Assembly (NCBI GenBank): GCA_023665185.1
Contig: JAMPEL010000027.1
Location: 1 to 33,315 of the forward strand
Reading direction: 5' to 3'
From: Roseburia sp.
Lineage (GTDB): Bacteria > Bacteroidota > Bacteroidia > Bacteroidales > Bacteroidaceae
Length of the DNA: 33,315 nt
Below are positions 7,042 through 15,309 of the stretch, in pieces. Within the stretch, counting starts at the first letter, position 1; each line of letters starts with the position of its first letter. The position numbers and the translations under genes are program-made. Below the pieces are notes generated by a model, which had not been told where the DNA came from, did not search any database, and saw only the letters and a program-made list of their open reading frames with translations.

Positions 7042-9939
7042 ATGTATCGGTTTCGCATTTTTCTTATAAGCCTCTTCGTTTCGTGTATGGCAATGGGACA
7101 AAGCCAGATTACATTTATGTGTTATGGTCATGTGGCAGACCTGATAACCCGCGCACCTATCGACAGTGCCTGGGTGGTACGCATGGACATGGAACACAAT
7201 GTCATTGACTCCGTGCAAAGTATCAGGAAAAACATGAACGGCAAAGACGGCGGATTCATGTTCGGTGGAAGGTATCCCAAAGGCAGCGAATATCTTCTTA
7301 GAATATCCCACCCTGATTACCATACGCTGACCACTCCTATAAAATTGAAGACAGCTGACCCGCTGCCGGTCATACACTTGAAAAGAAAGCTAAGAACGGA
7401 TGAACTGGACGGAGGGTTGCTGTCCGAAGTAAGCGTGGTGGCAACCAAACTCAAATTCTTCTACAAGGGCGACACACTCGTCTATGATGCCTCGGCATTC
7501 AAACTTCCCGAGGGTTCCATGCTGGACGACCTTATTCGACAGCTTCCCGGTGCGGAGCTGCGCGAGAACGGTGAGATACTCGTGAACGGACGGAAGATTG
7601 ACCAGCTCCTGCTGCAAGGGCGGCGCATGTTCAACAACAACAGAGAGTTGATTTTGGAGAACCTTCCATATTTTACGGTAAAGAACATCAAGGTGTTTGA
7701 GACAGAAGGCAGCGCGTTAAATCCATTGGACAGAGAATATGTGATGGACGTGAACCTGAAAAAGGAGTATATCAACAGTTTCATCGCCAACGCGGAGGCG
7801 GGCGGCGGCACTGACGAACGCTTCATGGCGCGTGGCTTCGCATTAGCAATGACAGAACGCTCGATGGCAAGTGCATACATCAATGCGAACAACCTGAACG
7901 ATGTGGCGAAACCCGGAGAGCGTGGAAACTGGAATCCGCAGAGCGCGGGCGACGGAATACCGACCAACACACTGGCGGGTGTCAAATATGAAGCCCATAA
8001 TGAATATAAAACAATTCAAGCCAGCGGAAACATTGATTTCTCCCATACAAGCAAAGATGTGGAGACGACCTCACTACGCGAGAACTACCTTGCGGGTGGC
8101 AACACGTTCCAGAACTCCTACCACACATCACATAGCCGTGACCTGTCGCTCCACACCAACCACCAATTGAGTTTCAAGTGGGCAACAGGATTGATAAGCA
8201 GAGTGAGTCTTTCCCCAGCCCTGACATACCGCAAGTTTGACCACAAGTCCCGCTATGCCTCCGCTTTGTTCAATGAAAACATGACATCCGCTTTGGGGAA
8301 GGACTGGGTGGACAGCATTACCACGCCACAAGCGGGAAGCCTTTTGTTCTCAAAAAGCATCAATCGCCTGCTAACAGAGAACAAACAGACAGGAAACTCA
8401 TTGAATACGAATATTTCGTTTTCTCCGTCTTTCCGCTTCTTGGACAACATCCGTACACACACATGGTTCAACTACAGTTATGAAAACTCGGCAAGCAAGG
8501 ATTTTGAACATTACAATCTTGACTTCCCGATGCAGCAGGAACTCGTCCCTGTCTACCGGAACAACTACACGGACAGAGCGAACGAGACACACCACCTGTC
8601 AGGGCAAGTGCGCAAATCAATTATGAAAGAAATCGGGGAATATGAGCATCAACCTATATACATAATTGATGTGATGCCCCGCTATGCGTATGCCATGACG
8701 TGGGGCACCAGCCACGATAGGAAATACCTGCTGCACCAGCTTGAGGATTGGACGAAAGAGAATCCTACACTCGGCATACTTCCGTCTATGGCAGAGTTGC
8801 TTACGGTACAGGACAATACGAACAGTTCATGGCAGAAAATGCGCAACCAGAAGCATACTGTCGGTGCATACATTGATTTCGCAAATCACAAAAACAAGAA
8901 TTTCAGCCTTTATCTCGATCTTGCCGTCAACGGCTATCTTAACCGTCTTGACTACAATCGTGTGGATTTCTCTACACGTGTAGATAAGCATTGGTGGTTC
9001 TTTGAGCCGGAACTCAGACTGAAATACAAGGAGCACAACCGCAACTACGAACTGAACTACAGCGGTAGAGCGTCCCTATATTCACTGGTAAACATGATTC
9101 CGTTGAGCGACACCAGCGACCCGCTGAACACATTCACCGGAAATCCCAACTTGTCGGCGGGCTACAGGAACAGCCTGTCCTTCAACATCCGCAGCGACCT
9201 CTCAGGACAGCGCGCATACAATGCGGGCCTGTCATACTCCGTAGACCGCAACAGCCTGGCAATGGGCTATATCTACGACCGCACGACCGGTATCAAGAAC
9301 ATCACACCGCAGAATGTGAACGGCAATTGGAACGCGGGCATACACGGCGGCTACAACTGCCCGCTCGACAAGCCTCATCGCCTGACATTAGGGACTTCGG
9401 CATCCGCCTCCTACTTCAACAGTGTGGACATGATAGGTGTCAGCGGGAGTGACGCGACCAAGACCATCACCACCAAGAGTACGGTGGGTACGCTCTACAC
9501 CAATGCCATGTTGCGTCTGGACTACCGGCTTCTTGACAAACACACCATCGGTGTGAAGGGCAACCTGCACTATATGCACTCGGGCAGTGAGCGCGCAGAC
9601 TTCATTTCGGTCAATGCCTACGACTTCGACTACAGCCTTGTGGCAAATCTTGAGCTGCCATGCAATTTTCGCTTGTCTACCGACATCACGATGTACAGCC
9701 GCCGTGGATACTCGGACGAGGCGATGAACACCAACGACCTGATATGGAATGCCCGTCTCACCAAGCGTATCAGAAAGGGCAAGCTCCTCCTTATGGTCGA
9801 TGGGTTCGACATCTTAGGCAACTTGAGCAATGTAAGACGCAATATAAACGCACAAGGAAAGACTGAGACATATTATAATATCATATCAAATTATGTCATG
9901 TTCCATGTACAGTACACTTTCACAAAATTCAAGAAGTAA
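7042..9939 (+). CDS. Large outer-membrane beta-barrel protein (TonB-receptor-like)
   Basis: 965 residues. A signal peptide (about 1-19, MYRFRIFL...CMAMG) is followed by a carboxypeptidase-regulatory-like domain (about 28-115), a plug-like segment (about 130-235; KGDTLVYDASAF, LDDLIRQLPGAEL, NGRKIDQLLLQGRRMF), then a long barrel rich in alternating aromatic strands ending in VQYTFTKFKK. This is the pattern of the 'outer membrane beta-barrel family' (OMP_b-brl_3) of Bacteroidetes rather than a SusC protein. No canonical TonB box is obvious. It is 88 bp downstream of the ATPase gene on the same strand with no clear new promoter, so it is probably the last gene of the sigma-54 operon. Its substrate is unknown. 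Confidence 0.85.
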   Translation: MYRFRIFLISLFVSCMAMGQSQITFMCYGHVADLITRAPIDSAWVVRMDMEHNVIDSVQSIRKNMNGKDGGFMFGGRYPKGSEYLLRISHPDYHTLTTPIKLKTADPLPVIHLKRKLRTDELDGGLLSEVSVVATKLKFFYKGDTLVYDASAFKLPEGSMLDDLIRQLPGAELRENGEILVNGRKIDQLLLQGRRMFNNNRELILENLPYFTVKNIKVFETEGSALNPLDREYVMDVNLKKEYINSFIANAEAGGGTDERFMARGFALAMTERSMASAYINANNLNDVAKPGERGNWNPQSAGDGIPTNTLAGVKYEAHNEYKTIQASGNIDFSHTSKDVETTSLRENYLAGGNTFQNSYHTSHSRDLSLHTNHQLSFKWATGLISRVSLSPALTYRKFDHKSRYASALFNENMTSALGKDWVDSITTPQAGSLLFSKSINRLLTENKQTGNSLNTNISFSPSFRFLDNIRTHTWFNYSYENSASKDFEHYNLDFPMQQELVPVYRNNYTDRANETHHLSGQVRKSIMKEIGEYEHQPIYIIDVMPRYAYAMTWGTSHDRKYLLHQLEDWTKENPTLGILPSMAELLTVQDNTNSSWQKMRNQKHTVGAYIDFANHKNKNFSLYLDLAVNGYLNRLDYNRVDFSTRVDKHWWFFEPELRLKYKEHNRNYELNYSGRASLYSLVNMIPLSDTSDPLNTFTGNPNLSAGYRNSLSFNIRSDLSGQRAYNAGLSYSVDRNSLAMGYIYDRTTGIKNITPQNVNGNWNAGIHGGYNCPLDKPHRLTLGTSASASYFNSVDMIGVSGSDATKTITTKSTVGTLYTNAMLRLDYRLLDKHTIGVKGNLHYMHSGSERADFISVNAYDFDYSLVANLELPCNFRLSTDITMYSRRGYSDEAMNTNDLIWNARLTKRIRKGKLLLMVDGFDILGNLSNVRRNINAQGKTETYYNIISNYVMFHVQYTFTKFKK

Positions 9940-10020
9940 GCAAGCAAAGATTTATTTCCCCAACAAAAAAAACAGTAAAACATTGAATATCCTGACAATT
10001 TGATATGTTAAAATCGACTT

Positions 10021-10081
10021 CCGTAGAATCGCCTCAAAATGAACCGCGCCTTGCCTCGGTTGCAAAAACGCGATTCTACGG
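10021..10081. repeat. Terminal hairpin of repeat copy 1
   Basis: CCGTAGAATCGC (10021-10032) is the exact inverse of GCGATTCTACGG (10070-10081), with a 37-nt loop. The same stem, extended by two base pairs, is at 19543-19607 in copy 2. The loop differs between the copies more than the stem, suggesting that the structure is what is kept. Confidence 0.85.
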
Positions 10082-10200
10082 AGGTTTTTGAGCCTCGGAA
10101 ACAGAGAGGACAAACAGAACAATCCGACCGACTAAAAGACATAGAAATTCAACCCGAAACACACCTTTTCTCCCCAAAAGTGCCCCAAAACCCAAAATTA

Positions 10201-10288
10201 CAAGGTGCTGAAAATTTATTTCCAAGGCACACTGATTTTTTGCGCAAGGTGAACGAAATTTATTTTCAAGGCGCACAAAATTTTCAAA
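10201..10288 (+). repeat. Four 22-bp iteron-like tandem units (copy 1)
   Basis: Four consecutive 22-bp units begin at 10201, 10223, 10245 and 10267. Each starts with CAAGG followed by TGC, CAC, TGA or CGC and ends in an AT-rich half (AAATTTATTT in units 1 and 3). Spacing is exactly two helical turns. Such phasing is typical of protein-bound iterons, but no replication or binding protein is encoded nearby. Confidence 0.8.
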
Positions 10289-10759
10289 GCCCGCTTTTCG
10301 GCCCAAAATCGGGCATTTTTCCGAATCACGTCCTCAAAAAGACGGCAACCGCTTTTTCAATGCTCCGAAAAACAAAAATGGATTTTGAACCCGAAAAAAG
10401 ACTATTTTAAGACAAAAATTTCATAACTCACTGATTATCAATACATCCTATTTTGACTCCAACCATGCGTTTTTGATCTAAAACCACGTACTTTTCACAA
10501 AAATCATATTTAATTGATTATCAATAAATTATGCGCAAAACGTTCAAAAACCGAGTGCTGACAGAGAAGCGAAGAGTCTCGAATATGTTAAAAACACATC
10601 ATTCACTAAAACTGACATTATGTCAAAATAACCTGTCCGCATGTCAAAAAGAAAAAACAAAACCTGATTGTTTCAGCCCACCGGCTCAACTTGTTCAGAG
10701 TTGCCTTTCACCAACCTCACATTCTTCCGGCAATCTGCATTCTTCTCATTTCTTTGTCG

Positions 10760-10767
10760 TATCTTTG
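10760..10767 (+). promoter_or_regulatory. Bacteroidetes -7 box for prfB
   Basis: TATCTTTG followed by C fits TAnnTTTG. It lies 21 bp before the chosen prfB start at 10789, which supports that start over longer in-frame alternatives. A -33 TTTG is not clear. Confidence 0.6.
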
Positions 10768-10788
10768 CACCCAAAATTCATCATCATT

Positions 10789-11907
10789 ATGATAACAGCA
10801 GAACAACTGAAAGATGTCAAGGAGCGCACAGACGCTCTCTACCGTTACCTCGGTATAGAACAGAAACTTATAGAGGTAGAGGAAGAACAACTGAGAACTC
10901 AGGCACCGGGATTCTGGGACGATGCGAAAGCGGCAGAAGCCCAGATGAAGAAGGTGAAAGACATACAGAAATGGATTGACGGCTACAAGGAAGTGAAGTC
11001 GGCCACTGACGAGCTTGAACTGGCTTTTGAATTTTACAAAGACGAGATGGTCACGGAAGAGGAAGTGGACAACGACTATTCCGCAGCCATAGACCTGATA
11101 GAGAAACTGGAGCTGAGAAACATGCTGCGTAATGAAGCCGATGGCATGGACTGTGTGCTGAAAATAAACTCCGGCGCGGGCGGTACGGAAAGTCAGGACT
11201 GGGCTTCCATGCTTATGCGAATGTACCAGCGTTGGGCCGAGGCTCATAAATATAAAGTCACCATCAGCAACTATCAGGATGGTGACGAAGCCGGCATCAA
11301 GACTGTAACGATGGAGATTGAGGGCGACCAGGCTTACGGTTTCCTCAAAGGCGAGAACGGAGTCCACCGTCTTGTGCGCGTATCCCCATACAACGCGCAG
11401 GGCAAGCGAATGACGTCTTTTGCCTCAGTCTTTGTCACTCCGCTTGTTGATGACTCCATCGAGGTGGTTATCGACAAGAGCAAAATCTCATGGGACTTGT
11501 TCCGTTCCGGTGGTGCCGGAGGACAGAACGTCAATAAGGTGGAGACAGGTGTGCGCCTGCGCTACCAGTATGTAGACCCTGACACTGGCGAGGAAGAGGA
11601 AATCCTCATTGAGAACACAGAAACGCGAAAGCAGCTGGAAAACCGCGAGAACGCGCTGCGATTGCTCCGTTCACAACTCTACGACCGCGCATTGAAAAAG
11701 CGCATGGCAGAGCAGCAGAAGGTGGAAGCCGGAAAAAAGAAAATTGAATGGGGCTCACAGATAAGGAGCTATGTGTTTGACGATCGCCGCGTAAAAGACC
11801 ACCGCACCAACTATCAGACATCGGATGTGGGCGGTGTGATGGACGGCAAGCTCGATGATTTCATCAAAGCATATCTTATGGAATTTGCGGCAGAGAGCAA
11901 CGAGTAA
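10789..11907 (+). CDS. prfB: Peptide chain release factor 2
   Basis: 372 residues. Reads UGA and UAA stop codons and triggers peptide release. The catalytic GGQ is at 244-246 within RSGGAGGQNVNKVETGVRL. The stop-codon reading tripeptide appears as SPY at 199-201, where E. coli RF2 has SPF. The N-terminal helical domain begins MITAEQLKDVKERTD. The open frame could extend to 10531, but that extension crosses the promoter and lacks homology-like sequence. Many RF2 genes carry an in-frame UGA needing a programmed +1 shift near codon 25. Here the equivalent stretch (LYRYLGIEQ) is read straight through, so that autoregulation is absent. The CYTH gene follows 15 bp downstream. Confidence 0.96.
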   Translation: MITAEQLKDVKERTDALYRYLGIEQKLIEVEEEQLRTQAPGFWDDAKAAEAQMKKVKDIQKWIDGYKEVKSATDELELAFEFYKDEMVTEEEVDNDYSAAIDLIEKLELRNMLRNEADGMDCVLKINSGAGGTESQDWASMLMRMYQRWAEAHKYKVTISNYQDGDEAGIKTVTMEIEGDQAYGFLKGENGVHRLVRVSPYNAQGKRMTSFASVFVTPLVDDSIEVVIDKSKISWDLFRSGGAGGQNVNKVETGVRLRYQYVDPDTGEEEEILIENTETRKQLENRENALRLLRSQLYDRALKKRMAEQQKVEAGKKKIEWGSQIRSYVFDDRRVKDHRTNYQTSDVGGVMDGKLDDFIKAYLMEFAAESNE

Positions 11908-11922
11908 GGAAAACGGAAAGCA

Positions 11923-12405
11923 ATGAGTAAGGAAATAGAACGAAAGTTTCTTGTCGTCGGAGAATACAAAGACAAGGCATTTGCCCACAGCCATATAGAG
12001 CAAGGCTATTTCGACTGCGCAAGCGGCAGGACTGTGCGCATACGCATACGCGATGACAAAGGATTTCTGACCATAAAGGGACCTTCGGACAAAGCCGGGC
12101 TGTCGCGCTACGAGTTTGAGACGGAAATACCGATTTCTGACGCCAAAGAGATGCTGAAGCTGTGTATGCCGGGACGCATCGACAAAAACCGATGGCTCAT
12201 AAAGAGCGGCATACACACCGTGGAGGTGGACGAGTTTTTCGGAGAGAACGAAGGGCTTGTCATGGCAGAGATAGAGCTTGCGAGCGAGGACGAGGCATAC
12301 ATCAAGCCCGGCTTCCTCGGAAAGGAAGTGACTGGCGACCGCCGTTATTACAACTCGCATCTCATGCTCCGGCCATACTCACAATGGAAGAATGAAGTGG
12401 AATAA
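11923..12405 (+). CDS. CYTH-domain phosphatase (triphosphate tunnel metalloenzyme)
   Basis: 160 residues. The N-terminal EIERKF (residues 4-9) supplies the ExExK metal and triphosphate-binding signature. Further charged strand motifs follow (TVRIRIRDDKGFLTIKGP near 38-55, YEFETEIP near 65-72, VEVDEFFG near 99-106, MAEIELASEDE near 113-123), as expected for the eight-stranded tunnel fold. The family includes inorganic triphosphatases, thiamine triphosphatases and class IV adenylate cyclases; this short bacterial form is most likely a tripolyphosphatase. It is 15 bp after prfB and probably shares its transcript. It ends 3 bp from the converging VanZ-like gene, with no visible terminator between. 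Confidence 0.9.
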   Translation: MSKEIERKFLVVGEYKDKAFAHSHIEQGYFDCASGRTVRIRIRDDKGFLTIKGPSDKAGLSRYEFETEIPISDAKEMLKLCMPGRIDKNRWLIKSGIHTVEVDEFFGENEGLVMAEIELASEDEAYIKPGFLGKEVTGDRRYYNSHLMLRPYSQWKNEVE

Positions 12406-12408
12406 GAC

Positions 12409-12789
12409 TCAGAATCTCAGCCGGCGCACAAGCGTCACTCCCAACAAGAACCCGAGGCAGGCACCGATAGCATCGGCATAGAAATCAAGCATGTCGCCAC
12501 TGCGGCAAGTGGTACAGTAAGCCTGCACAATCTCAAGCAATCCTCCCAAAACAACAGGATAAAGCCATGTCAAGGCAATGACACGCATACCAACGTGCCG
12601 TTGCCTTTTTTTACGGCAATAATCAAACCACAACACCAGTGACAACCCACCATACATCACAAAATGCACCCATTTGTCCCATAGCGGAACTTCCGCAAGG
12701 TCAGGAACTTCGGGAATAGGTATGACCGACAAAATGATGATTGCCAAAGAGGTCATACAAGACAAAAAATAATGCTTAACAAGTTTCAT
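12409..12789 (-). CDS. VanZ-like membrane protein
   Basis: 126 residues with about four membrane helices (roughly 9-25, 38-57, 70-90 and 101-121). Conserved VanZ-family features are the WDKWVHFVMYGGLSLVLW segment with a buried His, GGLLEIVQAY, and SGDMLDFYADAIGACLG near the end. VanZ itself gives low-level teicoplanin resistance, but most homologues have no known role. The last cytoplasmic residues are VRRLRF. It is transcribed towards the CYTH gene and divergently from the sodium symporter. Confidence 0.85.
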   Translation of the reverse strand: MKLVKHYFLSCMTSLAIIILSVIPIPEVPDLAEVPLWDKWVHFVMYGGLSLVLWFDYCRKKRQRHVGMRVIALTWLYPVVLGGLLEIVQAYCTTCRSGDMLDFYADAIGACLGFLLGVTLVRRLRF

Positions 12790-12815
12790 CGCCTGTATTT
12801 ATTTCAAAATCGAAA

Positions 12816-12823
12816 CAAAAGTA
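12816..12823 (-). promoter_or_regulatory. -7 box for the VanZ-like gene
   Basis: On the minus strand the bases read TACTTTTG, matching TAnnTTTG, about 26 bp before the start at 12789. It sits 12 bp from an identical box facing the other way. Confidence 0.55.
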
Positions 12824-12835
12824 CGGAAAAAATTG

Positions 12836-12843
12836 TACTTTTG
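12836..12843 (+). promoter_or_regulatory. -7 box for the sodium symporter gene
   Basis: TACTTTTG followed by C matches TAnnTTTG and lies 42 bp before the ATG at 12886. With the divergent box at 12816-12823 it forms a back-to-back promoter pair. Confidence 0.6.
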
Positions 12844-12885
12844 CACCGAAAATAGTATTTTAATATCAAATTGAATCTCCGCATT

Positions 12886-14262
12886 ATGATAACCGACGAA
12901 AGAGAGAACTTCGGAAGCAAGCTGGGAGTGGTGCTCGCGGCAGCAGGCTCGGCAGTAGGATTAGGCAATATATGGCGATTTCCCATCGAGACAGGACAGA
13001 ATGGTGGCGCAGCGTTCATTCTGCTTTATATAATATGTATAGTCGTGTTGGGAATGCCCATTATGTTGAGCGAATTTCTTATCGGAAGACATACCCATTC
13101 CAACACGGCAGGCGCGTACCGCAAGCTTGCTCCCCGCACCCAATGGAAATGGGTGGGCAGGCTCGGAGTATTCACCGGTTTCATGATATTGAGCTACTAT
13201 TCCGTGGTGGCAGGCTGGACGGCTGAATATGCCGTACTGGCAGCCTCAAACGCTTTCGAGGGGAAAAGCATTGACGACTTTCCGCAGATATTCGGAGAGT
13301 TCGCAAGCAACCCGTGGAAACCGGCATTATGGCTCATCGCCTTCCTCACACTGACCCATGTGGTCATTGTAAGAGGTGTGAACAGTGGAATAGAGAAATT
13401 CTCGAAGATACTGATGCCGCTGCTTTTCATCATCATCGTCATCCTTGTGGTCTGCTCCGTCACACTGCCGGGAGCATCGAAAGGTGTGGAATTTCTTATA
13501 AAGCCCGACTTCAGCAAGATTGACAGCTCCGTTGTGCTCAGTGCTATGGGCCAGGCATTCTTCTCACTAAGTCTCGGTATGGGATGCCTCTGCACTTATG
13601 CCTCCTACTTCGGCAAGGAGACGAACCTTGCAAAGACAGTGCTGAATGTATGTGTGATAGACACTTTCGTGGCACTTATGGCAGGCTTCATCATCTTTCC
13701 CGCCTCCTTCAGTGCGGGCTACTCGCTCGGTGCGGAGGACATAGGCCCGTCACTCATCTTCATCACCCTTCCGAATGTATTCCAGCAGGCATTCGCCGGT
13801 GTCCCAGTCCTCGCCTACATATTCTCCGTCATGTTCTACATTCTGCTTGTACTGGCAGCTCTTACCTCCACCATATCCATGCACGAGGTTGCCACCATAT
13901 ATCTGTCGGAAGAGTTCAACATGTCAAGACGCAAGGCTGCCACCATCATCACCTCGTGCTGTATTTTCCTCGGCATACTATGCTCGCTCTCTTTCGGTTT
14001 GCTCAACGGTTTCAAACTGTCGGGCATGACCCTTTTCGACTTGTTCGACTTCGCCTCCTCCAACATCCTGCTTCCGGTAGGCGGAATGTTCATATCCCTC
14101 TTTGCAGGATGGTATCTCGACAAGAAGCTGTTCCGCGACGAGATTACCAACGGCGGTGTCATCCGCGCACCCTATTTCAGGATTCTGCTGTTCATATTGA
14201 AATATGTGGCGCCTCTTGCCATTTGCTGCGTCATACTCAATCAGTTCGGCATTCTTTTCTGA
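12886..14262 (+). CDS. Neurotransmitter:sodium symporter (NSS) family transporter
   Basis: 458 residues, 11-12 membrane helices. The first helix has the family hallmark AAAGSAVGLGNIWRFP (about residues 18-33), where the unwound GLGN binds substrate and sodium. GGAAFILLY (helix 2), GFMILSYYSVVAGW (helix 3) and the helix 6 region FSLSLGMGCLCTYASYFG are also recognisable. These secondary carriers take up amino acids with sodium; which amino acid cannot be told. ATG 12886 is preferred because an upstream TTG (12871) adds only five residues ahead of MITDERENFGSKLG, a normal N-terminus. The HHH gene follows after 34 bp. Confidence 0.95.
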   Translation: MITDERENFGSKLGVVLAAAGSAVGLGNIWRFPIETGQNGGAAFILLYIICIVVLGMPIMLSEFLIGRHTHSNTAGAYRKLAPRTQWKWVGRLGVFTGFMILSYYSVVAGWTAEYAVLAASNAFEGKSIDDFPQIFGEFASNPWKPALWLIAFLTLTHVVIVRGVNSGIEKFSKILMPLLFIIIVILVVCSVTLPGASKGVEFLIKPDFSKIDSSVVLSAMGQAFFSLSLGMGCLCTYASYFGKETNLAKTVLNVCVIDTFVALMAGFIIFPASFSAGYSLGAEDIGPSLIFITLPNVFQQAFAGVPVLAYIFSVMFYILLVLAALTSTISMHEVATIYLSEEFNMSRRKAATIITSCCIFLGILCSLSFGLLNGFKLSGMTLFDLFDFASSNILLPVGGMFISLFAGWYLDKKLFRDEITNGGVIRAPYFRILLFILKYVAPLAICCVILNQFGILF

Positions 14263-14296
14263 GCAGCTCCGCGATTGAAAATTTGACAAGCCCGCC

Positions 14297-15262
14297 ATGT
14301 TCCGCAACTTCTTCTACTATCCAAAGTCCGACCGCAGGGTGATTATTGTCCTTGCAATCGTGGCGGTGTGCGGCATAGCCGCCCTCATTGCCATTGGCCT
14401 TCGGTATGAGGGGAATGCGGAGAAAGAAAAAACGCTCTTCACTCCGCAAAAGGAAAAGGCACACGCAAGCACGGAAGCAGAAAGACGGCACAATGGCAAA
14501 GAAAGACAGCATGACGGCAAAGAAAGCACGGAAGCCTTGCACGGCAGCACAGAGGAAATCGCGCTTCATAGTTTCGATCCCAACACGGTGGACTCCTCCA
14601 CTCTTGTCAGCTTCGGGCTTGGCAAACGGCAAAGGAACTCCCTGCTGAACTACAGAAAGGCGGGCGGAGTGTTCCGGACTCCAGAATCAGTGTCCAAACT
14701 GTACGGATGGAGCGAGGAAGATGTGGAACGTCTGCTCCCATACATCCGTATCGGAGAAAGATTCAAGGTGAAACAAAAAGCAGCCTTTCGTCCTTCCACT
14801 ATTCACAGTGTAAGGAATGAAACGGCGGACACTGCGAGAAGCGGCAACCGCTATGACTCCGAGAAATTCCGCACACTTACCCTCATCGACCCCAACACCG
14901 CTGACTCCGCCACTCTCCGGCGCGTTCCGGGCATCGGCACTCACATTTCGAGCAGCATCATACGCTACCGTGAGCGGCTGGGCGGCTTCCACCATGTGGA
15001 GCAATTGCGCGAAATAAAGATATTCTCACCAGAACTTCTCGAATGGTTTGAGATAAGCAGTCCGAACATAAGCACCATACATATTAATGAGGCGAGTTTT
15101 CAGAAACTGAACTCACACCCTTACATTTCATACGAACAGACACTCGCACTGCTTAAATATATCCGTATCTACGGGAAAATAGAAGACGAGAAACAACTTT
15201 CCGACACCAACATCTTCACTGAAGAAGAAATAAAACGGCTTGCCCCATATATCACCTTCTGA
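14297..15262 (+). CDS. Membrane-anchored helix-hairpin-helix (ComEA-like) protein
   Basis: 321 residues. One N-terminal membrane helix (about 14-36) is followed by a charged low-complexity linker (about 40-90, rich in Lys, Glu and His). Two clear helix-hairpin-helix units follow, each opening with the ComEA-type DPNTxDSxTL (near 94 and 195), then VPGIGTHISSSIIRYRERLGGF in the second. A further degenerate unit (INEASFQKLNSHPYISYEQTLALLKY) fills the C-terminus. The fold binds DNA non-specifically, and ComEA proteins hold incoming DNA in the periplasm during transformation. A role in DNA uptake is inferred only from the fold. It lies 34 bp after the symporter and 47 bp before the HAD gene. Confidence 0.85.
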   Translation: MFRNFFYYPKSDRRVIIVLAIVAVCGIAALIAIGLRYEGNAEKEKTLFTPQKEKAHASTEAERRHNGKERQHDGKESTEALHGSTEEIALHSFDPNTVDSSTLVSFGLGKRQRNSLLNYRKAGGVFRTPESVSKLYGWSEEDVERLLPYIRIGERFKVKQKAAFRPSTIHSVRNETADTARSGNRYDSEKFRTLTLIDPNTADSATLRRVPGIGTHISSSIIRYRERLGGFHHVEQLREIKIFSPELLEWFEISSPNISTIHINEASFQKLNSHPYISYEQTLALLKYIRIYGKIEDEKQLSDTNIFTEEEIKRLAPYITF

Positions 15263-15309
15263 AACGGGTGTTACGGCATCAGCCTCATCCTCTGAAAAAG
15301 AACAAGATT

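Larger units (their letters stand above)
9974..10625 (+). repeat. ~650-bp non-coding repeat, copy 1
   Basis: Fills most of the 849-bp gap between 9939 and 10789. An inverted copy lies at 19002-19652. Shared parts in order are: agtaaaaca, gacaatttgatatgttaaaa, a long hairpin (10021-10081), a 74-bp stretch identical in both copies (10168-10241), four 22-bp tandem units (10201-10288), two TGATTATCA palindromes near 10430 and 10515, and the palindrome TGACATTATGTCA (10613-10625). Identity is about 90% over the hairpin-to-iteron part and lower towards the palindrome end. A 123-codon frame exists here (10039-10410) but is broken in the other copy. No transposase is encoded. The family is not recognised. 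Confidence 0.85.

Noticed and set aside
10039-10410. 123-codon open frame within repeat copy 1
   Set aside because: The matching frame in copy 2 stops after 72 codons, and most differences between copies would change amino acids. No start signal or known domain.
10531-10788. 86-codon N-terminal extension of prfB
   Set aside because: It crosses the end of the 650-bp repeat and the -7 box at 10760-10767, and RF2 proteins begin near MITAEQL.
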